Positions 1-52,400 of a stretch of DNA of 64,000 bases are shown in pieces. The number at the start of each line of letters is the position of its first letter. Position 1 is the stretch's first letter. The notes under the pieces are model-generated. The model was not told the DNA's origin. It saw only the letters and a program-made list of their open reading frames with translations, and searched no databases. Source of the DNA: Bimastos eiseni (lineage: Eukaryota > Annelida > Clitellata > Crassiclitellata > Lumbricidae); the NCBI GenBank assembly GCA_959347315.1, contig OY365807.1, positions 12,882,214 through 12,946,213 on the forward strand. Direction: 5' to 3'. The translations under genes and the position numbers were made by a program.

Positions 1-40041
<40,041 letters not shown>

Positions 40042-40049
40042 AATTTCGC

Positions 40050-40760
40050 CGTTTAACTGTGCACCAAACTAGTCTTTCACACAGACAGGCAGACAGACAG
40101 ACAGATAGACAGGCAGGCAGGCTGACTCGGGGCTACAACGACACCGATGCGTTTCCGGAGTTCAATGCTGAAGGACTGCGGCAACTGCCATATGGCATCT
40201 TCTCTTCTTCACGAGATGCGTATCTACATGTAGATAAATATATAGCGCCTGTACGGGGAACTCCCGTAGCACAACGTCGTTAATGGTCGACGGGTAAGGA
40301 TGCACGGGCGCTTCGATGATCGTTCACCAGTCGGCTAGGGTAGGGGGAGGTAGGGCCGTCAGAGGGAGTAGTACTAACGCCCGGGGTTACCACCACGTGA
40401 GACGCCTCTCACGGCGCCTGCGCAAAGACTGACAGCGGAGGCAAACGCCATCGTCTCGTCCTTGCATCAGTCCGTCCGTCCTTCCTTCCTTTCGCCCTTC
40501 CGTCTTCTCGTCAATAGACGGCTACGTAGGAAAGGCGAAGGCTGCGCACTCACTCGAGTCAGTTGAACCACCCACGGCGATCACCACCCGCTCCCCCATT
40601 CGCCCGCTCCTTCCGCCCCTTCTCCAAGAACGAGGCGGCGTACGCTCGCCTTCAACTGTCGACAATTCTATCGACCGTAAAGTCTTCTGCTGGCTGTCAT
40701 CGGTTTTCGTTTATGGGCGCCTCATGAAACGCCGCTCCTCGTCTTCTGACCCACTCAGCA
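40050..40760 (-). promoter_or_regulatory. CpG-rich putative promoter of the RGS7-like gene
   Basis: It lies directly upstream of the ATG at 40041 and is visibly richer in G+C and CpG than its surroundings, especially 40260-40740. It contains ggcgcctgcgca (about 40415), whose reverse complement fits an NRF1-type site, and an E-box cacgtg at about 40395. A gacag-rich stretch at 40081-40120 lies between it and the ATG. No minus-strand TATA box was seen. The promoter role is inferred from composition and position. Confidence 0.5.
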
Positions 40761-40902
40761 GCGCCTTCAATCTTTACACTACAACGCTATAAGTCCACCA
40801 ATAGACGGTTGCTGTATAAAGGCAGTAGCAGTTTTTTCTGTTCAATCACGCTTATCATCGTTGTTATGGATGCGTCGTTAAATAAACTTATATCAGTCAG
40901 TT

Positions 40903-41035
40903 TCTGTTCAACGACACTGTGTGATGACAAAGATCATTAGCGTCGCCCTCCTACGCTAGCCAGGCTTGGAACTGGCACTGTCAAAGAGCAAAGGTGGGGG
41001 AGTTCGTCGCTTCATAAAAGTTCAGAGTCAAGTCT
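40903..41035 (+). repeat. Dispersed ~130-bp repeat, copy 1
   Basis: It shares ttaacgacac(t/g)gtgtgat-like start, agcattag(c/t)gtcgccctc and gagttcgtc blocks with 44811-44945 in the same order and orientation. It has no coding signal. Confidence 0.7.
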
Positions 41036-41801
41036 TTATACCTAGATAGGTTTTGAGACTAGTAGGCCTAGTGATCGAAGACTCTTAATATCGTCCATTT
41101 CATTTTCAGAATAGGCCTACTATAGAGTTAGCTCCACTCTCGCGGACTCAAACATTCGTATTTGAACATCTCTTGTAGAAAGTAACAATAGTTCGGCAAT
41201 TTCTGTCAGACAATGTATTAATTTCAGTCTCAATCAGCTTAAAACTAGGTCCAAATTTACTATGGCCTAAACGTTACGCCGGTTCCGGTGCCGTCTCTAT
41301 CGAGTCCAAAATCTATTCCATCCAATCTCATCTCATCCGTTTCGTTTCTGGCTCTTATTCGACTAACTCCACAAACTTTATGTTGATCACATGATCAATA
41401 CGAATTCGTCTTTCCATGCAATGCTATTTAACCAGTTTTATCCGCGGTCAAAAGAATCGCCGACTACACAATGATGTTAGGTGCGCTTTACGTCTGTTTT
41501 GAGTACACACCAAGCACTCGGAGCGCGCATTGGAACACACAAGGCTGCGTCGAGCAACAAATTGAAAACATTACAAGATGAGGTGTTTAGATAACAATTA
41601 CATACTTGCATTCATCGGCCTGCATAAAATAAAAAGGTATAGTATGTACAAATAATGTCAAACATACATACATACGCACATACATACATACATACATGCA
41701 TACATACATATGTACATACATACATACACACTTACATAAATACATACATAGGCCTATGCATCGTTAGAAATGCAGTGAACTTTTTTGACTGTCTGGATTT
41801 T

Positions 41802-41945
41802 GAACCAGCTTATTCACAGGCGCTTAATCAAAACAAAATCGCTCCGCCTATCGATTCTGATTTGATTAAGCGCCTGTGAATAAGCTGGTTCCCGCGACTT
41901 GGCTTTTGTGGGCGCTGTAGAAATGCTGAGATTACGATTACGAGC
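41802..41945 (+). mobile_element. L2 3' tail with foldback duplication
   Basis: A perfect 31-bp inverted repeat (41802-41832 and 41861-41891; gcgcctgtgaataagctggt in the right arm) has a 28-bp spacer. The right arm continues into ggcttttgtgggcgctg and gattacgattacg, matching the 3' end of the L2 copy at 32134-32876. Confidence 0.75.
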
Positions 41946-43573
41946 AGTGTGGCGCCCGACGTAGGCCTATGCGTTTCGCATGAGCTCCAAGTATTTGGTG
42001 TGCAACCGGAGTGGACATTAAAAGCACCTAACATCATATGGAATTGGCAATGATTTTTAGTAGGCAAGACTCGCCGACTACGAGTTCAAGAAAGCTCGTA
42101 CTGACCACCACGATCAACACACGACCCACAGCGGTCATCTGCTTGACCAATAAAGTCATCTTGCCCAAGGTTTGGTGATAGGACGGATCCATATTGCACC
42201 CTCTGCAGTCGAGCATCCTCTGCCCGCAGCTCCGAATCAAGCACTTGTTCAAAACATGAATAATTCACTGTTCAACTGGTTTTCACTTAGACTGTCAGAA
42301 GAGAAGGATCTCAGCGTATACATGCGGAAGAAGTTCAATATAATTATTTACACTTATTACAGTTATCAGAGGTTCCAACGAACCAGACGGCGCAAATAAC
42401 ATTGTAACATCAAATCCTCCGGTGGATCGTCGAGCAGGGACCGTCGTGTTTCGCATGATTGACATGCGTTGTCCAAGGGTGGCATAATATAAAGATTCGA
42501 CAAAGCTCGACAAGAAGCTTTACGCGCTCGATCTATACAATTAAATTTTAATCTAAGGTTGCTTTGCCTATAGCTCAATAATAACACTCTCGAGAGATCA
42601 GACTATCAGTCGCTGGTCGGTGTTGGTCGCTATTAATGAAATTTCAAATTCCAGGACGAGTTTGGTCTAAGCTAAAAGGGAATTCCGAGAGGAAACGAGT
42701 TTTAGGAATAGGCCTATGTTGTTCAGTCACGTTCGCTGAGACTCGCTGAGTTAAGTGAATGGACCGTCATCTCTGCCGTCTCATTGGCCGTAACGTCACG
42801 CGTCTTTCTATGCCGATCGATATTAACATGTCTGTCATCATCACAGCATCAGTTGGAATAGGCCTACTCATCCTCTGGGCTTTCTATACAAGAACTTGTC
42901 AAGAAGTCAATGCATGCATATACGTCAAGCAGAGGCGGAGACTTAGAGGAGGGGACGGTCCGTCGGTCCCTCCAGGGTATAGGGGATAGAGTTAATCCCA
43001 TCCAATATTTCATTAACATTTCATATACATTTTGGCTTTCTACAGTTATTCCAGTTTTCGTCCTTTTTTGCTGCACATTGAAGGTAAAATTAATATACGC
43101 CTCTTTCCCCATCCATTTCGCTCCTGGTGATAGGTCTTAATCAAGGGCGCCAGTAAGCTCACATGGTGGGCATGGCCAAAGGCAACCATAGTCTCCAACA
43201 GCTTCCATCCAAATGTCGCTTATTTAATACAATCTGCGAAACTGTTCGTCGATTGGGCGATAATTGAGGAGTGTTAATCAGATCCTTTCCAGCAGTTCAT
43301 CCTTAAAAACTTTAAATGTCAATACGCAGCAGAGATCTCATAAGGAGACGAAGACAGGCGTAAGGACACTAGACAAAGGAGCGTTATAAAAAACAAACAG
43401 CTCTTTGTGCACCAGAAGCCAGTATATAGCCTAATAACGATAGGCCCTAATAATATTAACAAGTGACAGAGAAAGTAAATCCTAATTGTTGCTTGAACCC
43501 ATTCTAAATCAAGTAGATCAAGGGACAACGACTTACATAATCTACCAGCTGGTCTATACATGCGAAAAGGGCA

Positions 43574-44524
43574 GATCCATATATTACGTACGCAAAAAAT
43601 CGCACTTTCAGACCCCTGCCTCTGTTGCATCGGGCACATATTGTGAACCTCTAACCCATGCGTACGTAGCTTACATCTGGGCTCAAACCACCATCCCCCT
43701 TAAGTTACAAAGGCTAAATAGCGAAAAACATTGATTTTACCGTACGGGTCATCCACAAGGGATGTCCGCAACGAGGAGGTGGGAAAAGTCGGACAAGTGA
43801 GGACAGAGGGAGGGGAGGCGGTCATGGACTATGCGGACGTCCGCATGTGACCATGCTAAATTATCGCCAAAATCACGTATAATGGTAATTGCATCATAAT
43901 CCTATAATAGCAGTTTATTAGTAGCTTTAGGTTATACTTCACATTTGAGAGAATGATATACGAAGCTTAAATGCTAATAGCGTTTATTAAATATAAGTTT
44001 CTTACATAGCTTTTATTCAATCTCATTCTTTTTCAATAAATGTCTATTAAACAGCGATGCAGTAAAATAATTATCAGTCGTTGCAATGGTGGCCGACACA
44101 TGTGTGATGCGGACGTTCGCAAAGAGGGAGGGGGCCAGTCGAATGCGGCCAAGGGGAAGGAGGTAACAAAGTAGGTTTTTGCGGACGTTCTTTATGAACG
44201 ACCCCTAGGCTACTTATTTATTTTGCTAAGAATAATTTTTCACAACTTAAATTTATTAGATGCTGTAGAGAATTGAAATAGGCTACTCACAAGACTTACT
44301 AAATCTTAATAAGTTTAAATGCTACATAAAATTAATTAAGCAGGAGTGTAGTTCGTGATTGAGTTTTCAGTTCTGATTTTAATATTCCACCATGTGACGT
44401 CATAATTAGAGTTATATTTGCAGACGTACACATTTTCTGGAGCCCTTCCCCACTATGCGCACCCCTACGTAAAATCACTGAAATTCAAAACCCCTACCCT
44501 TCTTGCGTACGTAATATGTGGATC
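43574..44524 (-). mobile_element. MITE family A, copy 2 (interrupted)
   Basis: The ends are gatccatatattacgtacgc and, reversed, gatccacatattacgtacgc, one mismatch in 20. The outer parts match the copy at 28377-28853 in reverse orientation. A second element sits inside at 43745-44205. Confidence 0.82.
43745..44205. mobile_element. MITE family B nested inside family A
   Basis: Inverted ends cgggtcatccacaagggatg and, reversed, ggggtcgttcataaagaacg are both followed by tccgcaa on the inner side. TA flanks both sides (43743-43744, 44206-44207), suggesting a Tc1/mariner-like TA target. The family A copy at 28377-28853 shows the empty site. Confidence 0.75.
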
Positions 44525-44810
44525 ATTGCACCCAAAGTGGGGAGTTTTGAGGTTAGCCGGTCTGCAATACAATAACTGTAACAGCGATAGATTCGTATGA
44601 ACATTATAACGAGCGCGTATTTTCTCAGTTGTCCCGGTAAACACAATAGGCCTCCACACGTGGAATTTTTCGGATTGCATGGTAGGCATACTCACTCACT
44701 CTGCGGCAATTATTCATATCAGCCACGTGAGGTTGCCATTCAAGGCTTTCACCATTATAAGCCAAGGGCAAGAGGTACATGTAGGCCTAACAGTATACTT
44801 AGTAGCTTCC

Positions 44811-44945
44811 TTTTAACGACACGGTGTGATAACAAAGAGCATTAGTGTCGCCCTCTATTACTCAGGCTTCAAGGCTTGTGACTGGCACGGTCAGAGTGCA
44901 AACGGTGGCAGAGTTCGTCTAAGAAGTAGTCACTTAAAGTAATGA
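44811..44945 (+). repeat. Dispersed ~130-bp repeat, copy 2
   Basis: It is the second copy of the 40903-41035 repeat. Shared words include caaagagcattag and gtcgccctc, then gcttgtgactggcac compared with gcttggaactggcac. Confidence 0.7.
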
Positions 44946-45039
44946 AGTAAAGTCACTTAAAGTCACTCATAATAAATCTGTCCGTCAGTGTTGCACGCAG
45001 GATGATAAATTCTGATGAATTGATTAATGCCTTCAACCA

Positions 45040-45390
45040 ATCAATAGATCAATCACCGTGAGATCAATCACCGTGAGATCAATCACCATGAGATCAATCA
45101 CCATGAGAACATGAGATCAATCACCATGAGATCAATCACTGTGAGATCAATCACCGTGAGATCAATCACCATGAGATCAATCACCATGAGAACATGAAAT
45201 CAATCCACCATGAGAACATGAGATCAATCACCATGAGATCAATCACTGTGAGATCAATCACCATGAGATCAATCACCATGAGATCAAACACCATGAGAAC
45301 ATGAAACCAATCCACCATGAGAACATGAGATCAATCACTGTGAGATCAATCACCATGAGATCAATCACCATGAGATCAATCACCATGAGA
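45040..45390 (+). repeat. 15-bp minisatellite (agatcaatcaccatg)
   Basis: About 20 units of agatcaatcaccatg or agatcaatcaccgtg, interspersed with agaacatg spacers that themselves recur every few units, giving a higher-order pattern. It lies between the two genes. Confidence 0.92.
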
Positions 45391-47869
45391 AAGTGAAGCT
45401 GAAAGAAAAAGACCACGACTATGGCCATCAAAATGCATCGTGAATTCTCCACGGACTTTGAAAAATCAGTTCTAGACTATGGGATGCACAGTTCAATGAC
45501 AGACTGGCAACATCAACACACTATAGTTTATAGGACCATTCAAGTCACATGCAAGTGAACAGTGCCCAATAAAAACCAGCTTTATAAGAAGACAACCTAT
45601 ATGCATAGCTTCTATACAAAAAATTCACATGGTTTAACACAACTCTTATAGGCACATCCCAAGACAGAGGCAGAGACTTAGGGGGACAGAAGGGGTGATC
45701 CTCTGTGAAATTGCAGGTGGAGGGGATGGGCCTGTCCCCCAAACCCAGGACAATATATCCCCTATACTCAAGACACAGGTTATGGCGACTTCTCTAGTTA
45801 TCTGTGTGTTGTTTTGCTAACTGATTAAATAACTGTTCTGAATTACATAATATAACATCATTATATAGGCCAGTGAAGATAGCACATCTAATTAGTTCTT
45901 CCTTTAAGTGGCACTAAAGAAATTTATAATTACAATTCGGCGCTCAGAGACAATGCTATAAGGAAGGTCTATTGTACCTGTGTGTGTGAAGGGGCGTGCG
46001 ATTATGATTCAAACAAACAAACAGTTTCATGTCAAAAACCAGGGTTTAAGTCCAGACACAACTACAGTTTTTGTGCAGCACGAAACTCAATAACTTCTTT
46101 AAAAAAACAATAAAACTGACAAGACTGTACTAAACCGGTTGTAGAATTGATTTTCACTATGGTTCAATATGAAACTGCAACCATTCACTTACAATTTCGT
46201 AACGAGACAGATCGACATCATGAACACATGCTGCCATCTGGGCCAGCTCACGAAGACCAACACACAACTGTTGCCTAACAAAACACTGCAACTAAAACCT
46301 CTTCAAACTGATTCTAAATAATTATATGATTACTGTAAAGAGAATGGGTATTAATTCACCATCACACAATGACTTTAATAAGCTAATGGCATGCATTGCA
46401 AACGATTTCCTTAACTTACAAATCTCAGGAAACTGTGAAAAACCAAGGTGCTATTTTTAGACCAATGTCTATTTTTAAATGAATAGCAGTGTACCAACTG
46501 CTACCATAATCAGCATAAACACCAAATCAGAATTAATGGCAGCTTCACAAAGAGTAGATAACAGAATGAGTCATCTATTTATGACACAACTCTATATCAA
46601 CAAGAAATTGCACAATATATAGCTAAAATTCTTGTGAAAACTGCTCTTTAAAAGCTTGTCAGAAGACCAAGACACAAGGATCCATTACTTCAAACACAAC
46701 AGGTCAATCCTTACACAACAGTTGTAAGAATAAGAACAAATTCGATTATTAAATTATTTCAATTATTTCTCTATGAACTAACAGGTAAGTAAGTAGGGTC
46801 GACGTCTATGGCCCCAACGACCAGGAGATGTCGCTAAACACCGGATAATGTCAACGTCTGCCAACAACTACCATCGATTCAAACCGAACTAGCGAAAAGC
46901 TTAGTAAAATAATCAAGCATTTACATAGCATTGTCTTTTGCTCTGAGGGATCATACACCTAGCGTGGGCAAGAATAAATAACAATTACTACTGCAATGAA
47001 ATTATAGTTAACAAGCAAACAAGTATGATCAATAAACGTTTACTGCCATACAGCAACAAACGAATGAGTCATCAAGTCAAATCGCGTAAATAGAAAAGGC
47101 AGTTCTGGGATCAAGCATTCAACGAGGAGGCACCTAATGTTCTGTACACTACCTGTCTTGTGCATCAAGGCAAAGTCTTTAAATCGCTACACATTCTCAG
47201 TTTGTTTCATAACAATTATGATGATACCAACAATGGTGGTGGCTATGACAGCAACACGGGCGATGAGACTCGTAACGATTACTAACTTTGTATTAATCAC
47301 TCCTTTGCACTACCTCAATTACATGACAAGCCTTTTCGATATTGACTGTAATGCCATCTAAAGAGTGATTGCTACTCGATTGATCTGTGTGTCATGACAA
47401 TTGTTCAAAACAAATCCACAGATCAGATTCGATTAGATTCTAATTTCGAGGTGGTTCATACTCGAAAAACAGCCACATCACTCAGATGCCAGCTTCAGAT
47501 TATCCTGACGGAAAAAGCAACAACGTTTGTAATTAATGTCAACAGAAGGAATGAGAAATCAGACAAGAAAAGAACAAGTACTTAGTAAGAGGAGGGAGTG
47601 GGAAAGAGATGACGAAACTAATGAGGAAAATGAGGATAACATGGACGCCAGATAAAACGAGAATTGATGATCAATATCTTGCTCAGAATGATTACGAAGA
47701 GGATCAGTCTCTCGCATCAAATTACAGTGATGGCCACAGGGTGCAAATTCATTTTCTCTGCATTGGCAGAAAAAGAAACAGGATAAGGTAGAAAATATGC
47801 ACAACGTTTAAAAATTTTTGCATTCGGCTAAGGAGGAGGAGGAGTCATACAGCTAAGAAAAAAGAGACC

Positions 47870-48115
47870 ACGATGCTGAGGAGAATAAAAGGCCAAGAAG
47901 AGTAAGAGGCCAAGAAGAATATATGAGGCTGATGAGAATAGGAGGCTAAAGAGAATTAAGAGGCCATAACAACATGACAGAACACTTATAGGACAATAAG
48001 AGAACAAGACGTCGAGAAGAATAAGAGACATAGGAGAATAAGAGATCAAGGAGAATTAGAAGCCAAACAGAATAAAGAGGCCAACAATAAGAGATTAAGG
48101 ACAATAAGGCAGAAT
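47870..48115 (+). repeat. Degenerate purine-rich tandem repeat downstream of tensin
   Basis: Loose units of 17-25 bp are built on aataagaggccaagaag, about a dozen copies, very diverged. It lies 0.6-0.85 kb past the tensin stop codon and could be in its 3' UTR. Confidence 0.6.
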
Positions 48116-48595
48116 TAGATGGTGAATCCTAAAGGATTGGAGTAAAAGAAACAAGAGGGCATATGTAGAAAGACATCTGGATAAAAAGGACAAGACAAAA
48201 TGAAGGTTGTAGAGTGCAGAACAACTTCATACAGCAAACAAAATCCATTAACCTTTGTTACCACACAAATTACATCGTGTTTGATAAGAACACACAAGTT
48301 CCTTGAAGTTCAAACGATTCAAGATTCCCTTTCGTTCTTACACATTCGTAATAGATTGTTCTAAGCAGATGCAGAAAAATTCCAAAAGCACCTTCTTTGC
48401 AATGGTTCTGTAAAGTCACTAAATATAATATATGCCTTTACATACACCAGTACATCTACATGGTCGCCCGCTCTGCTCACAGCTAGCTATCACGCTGTCA
48501 CATAAGCATGCAATCAACAGTCGCCAGAATGTTCCCGGGCATAGTTAGGATTGAAAGAGTAGCAAATCTAGCGAGATTTCATTAGGACTCCGGCA

Positions 48596-48669
48596 TCTCC
48601 ACTCCTTCCCCTCTCTATCTCCCCCTCCCTCTCTCTCCCTCTCTCTCTCCCTCTCTCTTTCCCTCCCTT

Positions 48670-48701
<32 letters not shown>

Positions 48702-48720
48702 CCTATCTATCTCTCTCTAC
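48596..48720 (-). repeat. GA-rich microsatellite right after the tensin stop
   Basis: On the minus strand, GATA then a long GA/GGGA run starts about 5 bases past the TGA. It would lie at the start of the tensin 3' UTR. Confidence 0.85.
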
Positions 48721-48725
48721 CTAAT

Positions 48726-48876
48726 TCAGTTTCGTGAGAAGATGCCCTGTCCGGTCATAGCATTCGAGATGACGTTGATGATTGAAGATGACGAGTGCGT
48801 TGGGTCAAGTTCGGCGAAAAGATGGCAGACGTTGTCTGTTGCACTGCCTTGCTTGCGGGCAACGAATCCGAAGACC
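48726..48876 (-). CDS. TNS: Tensin PTB last coding exon with stop codon
   Basis: It encodes [20 protein letters not shown] and then [20 protein letters not shown], ending IFSRN and TGA. F-G-F-V-A-R-(K)-Q-G-S and C-H-L-F-A-E-L-D-P are the C-terminal tensin PTB signature. The acceptor is TTGTTTGCCTGTCTTCAG. A GA-rich simple repeat begins about 5 bases past the stop on the minus strand. No clear AATAAA signal was seen downstream. Confidence 0.98.
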
Positions 48877-49439
48877 CTGAAGACAGGCAAACAATGACGA
48901 CATCAGACAGCCACTTTGTCCACAGAAAACTGCTTACTGAAATCAACAACTGGAAAAAATTTGGAGCCTCTCCAAAAACTTTTGCACGATCATAGCCAAA
49001 ATTGCATTTCTTATTTTCAGTATCATGTACACAGTAAAAGTGGCAGAAAGAGCATTCATAAGTCTGAGAGACAGACAGGAACACGTTGACAATGAGAAAG
49101 CGTAAGAGAGAGAGAGAGACAGACAGACAGACACAGTCGGACAGACAGACGGGCAGGCAGCCGGACAGACAGCCAGACCGACAGGCAGGCAGACAGAGAC
49201 ATACAGACAGAGCGAAACAGAGGCATGAATACCACACAAGTGGAGGAGGGGTAACAGATCGACCTCGACCTATCCCCTCACCTGTCATGCAAAGCATTCC
49301 TAACCCTGGCGTCGCAAGCCCTGAAAGCGGCCAATGGAAACGTCATTGCTGCAGCAGTTGCAGAGTACAAAGCAATAAAGAAGAAGTCCGGTCGTTCTTT
49401 GCATAATGCAAAAACAGCTGAGGAGGAGAAGATGACAAC

Positions 49440-49470
<31 letters not shown>

Positions 49471-52400
49471 AAGACGATGCAGCCAATGCAATTTGAATGA
49501 TGTGCTGCAGGGTAATCGGTCATTCGCTACACGCCTTTATTGGCCGTACTCCACAAGAGGAGGGCTTCCCAATGCCACTCCAGTATGCCATTTGACGGAT
49601 CTTTCGGCTCAAGCACAAATGCAACAATCTAAACCAGGAAGGTCCATCATGGGGGGGACAGTCCGCAACCTCCTTATCCAATCAATAATGTCCGTGCTTG
49701 CCCTTCATCGCCTAACAATTTCGAGCTTGCTATATAGACTCCCTTGGTCGGGGCAAGGCATCTGCACACGGCTGTGGACTTAGTACCGTATTCCTTGTGC
49801 GGCTATGGGAGCATTGCGAAAAGCGGTTCAAACGGCATCTGTCTTAGCAGTGCATTCACTCCAGTATTATTCTGAGATTTGAAATTTGAAACCAATCGGC
49901 CACCATGCCACAGTATTAGTCTTTCCGTCTCCCATCAATGTTCATTCATTCATTTTGAATATTTATATAGCGCCTCTCAATAATCCTACTGGCAGAGGTG
50001 CTCCTATCCCAACCATTGAGATATTAATCAGGTTTGAGCAGCTTGTGATAGCAGTTGTACCTCCAAAAGGAGTGCGCTCCAGATGGAGGGGTCAATAACA
50101 GAGAAGGCATGGGTGTTGCCTGGCCACAGTGCTTGCACAAGGGACCTATGAGGTAGTCAGTATTTCCATTTCCACTTCGCATTGGCATTTTCTAACTACG
50201 TTTGCTAAGGGTGGAAGTGGAAAAGAAATTTTTCAAAAAACAATACCAGAGGTTAACAGTCCAGCACTCCATCTAAAATTAACAAATCACCATAATATTT
50301 CATGACAACACGAAAGGTGTTGTCATGGAGATACACGAAAGGTGTTGTCATGGAGGTCATCTCATTCAGTGGTGCAAAATCACATAAAATAACCCCCCTA
50401 AATTTTGTTATTCAGTGAAACATTCCAAAGCAGATGAGAAAGAAACAATATATCGAATGGCTTCTCGTTACCTCGAAATAGAAACGGTTGCTCCACTTTC
50501 ACTGGTGAAATTCCACCTGAAATTAAAAAGACACAAATGCAATATGCTGCATTATCATTTTCAACCTCAACTCTTATTGACCTCCCTCCCACCCTGTAAC
50601 ATCTTTATCATATATTATATGCAATAAAACTAATTGTCTTTTTAAACCATGTTTCTCGCCTTTAAAGTACCTTTGAGCAGAATTAGTTAATAGGCACAAT
50701 AATAATAATAATAACTTGTTGTTTATTCAGTTCATGCATACAAATCACAGAATAATTGCTAGAGATAGTAGCAACAGATGAGTTAACCCTTTAACAACAA
50801 GCGCTATTGAATATGCCAAACACTTTAGTACACGCAGGTCGTTAAAGGGTTAAACAGTAGTCGTATTTAACTGCAAGGCAGCCTGCATGGTTCCCATCTA
50901 AATTATTGTGCGAATGGAAGGAGTAATCAACGTCGTGGGCTAGCAGCCTAGCAGGTATCGAACCCGCATCCTTCTGATCTTCTTGTTACCATTCAGCCAT
51001 CTTCGAGCCCCACAACAGATTATTGTCTGATTGGTAAGACATGGAGTCACTTAATATTTGCTTCAAAACAACAGTGATACAAGAAATAATATTCACCTTC
51101 TGTCTTGGTTGTCAAGGCCACAGTAAGTGACGGCGTTGATGGGATAGTGCCTTCGAAAGAACAGCCTACAAGACAAAGCAGAATGCAATGCTACAAGACA
51201 AAGCAGAACACAATGCTACAAGACACAGCAGAATACAATGCTACAAGACACAGCAGAACCCAATGCTACAAGACAAAGCAGAACGCAATGCTACAAGACA
51301 CAGCAGAACACAATGCTACAAGACAAAGCAGAACACAATGCTACCAGACACAGCAGAAGACAATGCTACAAGACAAAGCAGAACACAATGCTACAAGACA
51401 AAGCAGAACACAATGCTACAAGACAAAGCAGAACGCAATGCTACAACACAAAGCAGAACACAATGCTACAAGACAAAGCAGAACACAATGCTACAAGACA
51501 AAGCAGAACACAATGCTACAAGACAAAGCAGAACACAATGCTACAAGACACAGCAGAACACAATGCTACAAGACACAGCAGAACACAATACTACAAGACA
51601 AAGCAGGACACAATGCTACAAGACACAGCATAATACAATGCTACAACACAAAGCAGAACACAATGCTATAAGACACAGTAGAACACAACGCTACAAGACA
51701 AAGCAGAACATGATGCTACAAGACAAAGCAGAACCCAATGCTATATTGCCAGGTCTTGATCAGATTACAAGGCATATGCTAAGAGCAACTTTCTAATCAG
51801 AAGACATGTATTTTAATTATGTTTCATCTTTTTAAAAGATCCCTCAGTCTCAAGTTGCATTTAGTTTATGATATATGCAGCTTACAATAAAATGCAGTTA
51901 ACTTACCTGTAGGGTAACTGAAAACCAGAAGACTGACTGAGGTAGTGCCTATTCGTAGATATCCATGCATTAATCGATAAAACTTTAAATAGAAATTCAA
52001 GAAATCTACTGAGAGGCGCTTTCTGCGCTAGCCCATATGATGTCAAATGTCATTGCTAACAAACAAGTTACACCAGTTTGTAAAACAGTGCACAGTAAGC
52101 CGAGAGAGTCACCAATGGTGGGCCCACATACAAGCGTGGAACCACCAAAGGATTCCCGTCAACAGTTGACGAATGGCATGGATGTTCAGAGTCTCTCCTT
52201 CAATGTTGTTCAACTGTACTTGGACTGGTAGAGGTACATTTCCATTACAGGTCTTCGAATAAAATTGCAGTTGACCTGAGCTGATCTCTTATAACTTCCT
52301 ACTACACTCACTCCAGACAAGTCCACTGTGCACTTGACAATGTAAACTATATAAAAAAAGCTCTAGACTGACAAACAATTGATCGATATAGTTACGGCTG

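Larger units (their letters stand above)
40761..48500. other. Intergenic region between tensin and the RGS7-like gene
   Basis: It contains the dispersed pair 40903/44811, the L2 foldback, nested MITEs and the 15-bp and purine-rich arrays listed separately. A TATAAA at about 40815 on the plus strand has no gene downstream. Stretches 42000-43570 and 45400-47860 show no coding exon I can support. Confidence 0.5.

Noticed and set aside
40810..40860. TATAAA followed about 30 bp later by an initiator-like word, plus strand
   Set aside because: No plus-strand exon downstream was found; the RGS7-like gene reads the other way.
50941..51011. Possible tRNA gene
   Set aside because: A and B boxes and a T-stem are present, but no 7-bp acceptor stem can form; treated as a SINE head.
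51105..51796. Open frames of 130-200 codons on the plus strand, and a CRISPR-like regular array
   Set aside because: All come from the 25-bp tandem unit. There are no unique spacers between repeats, so it is a minisatellite, and it lies antisense in a tensin intron.
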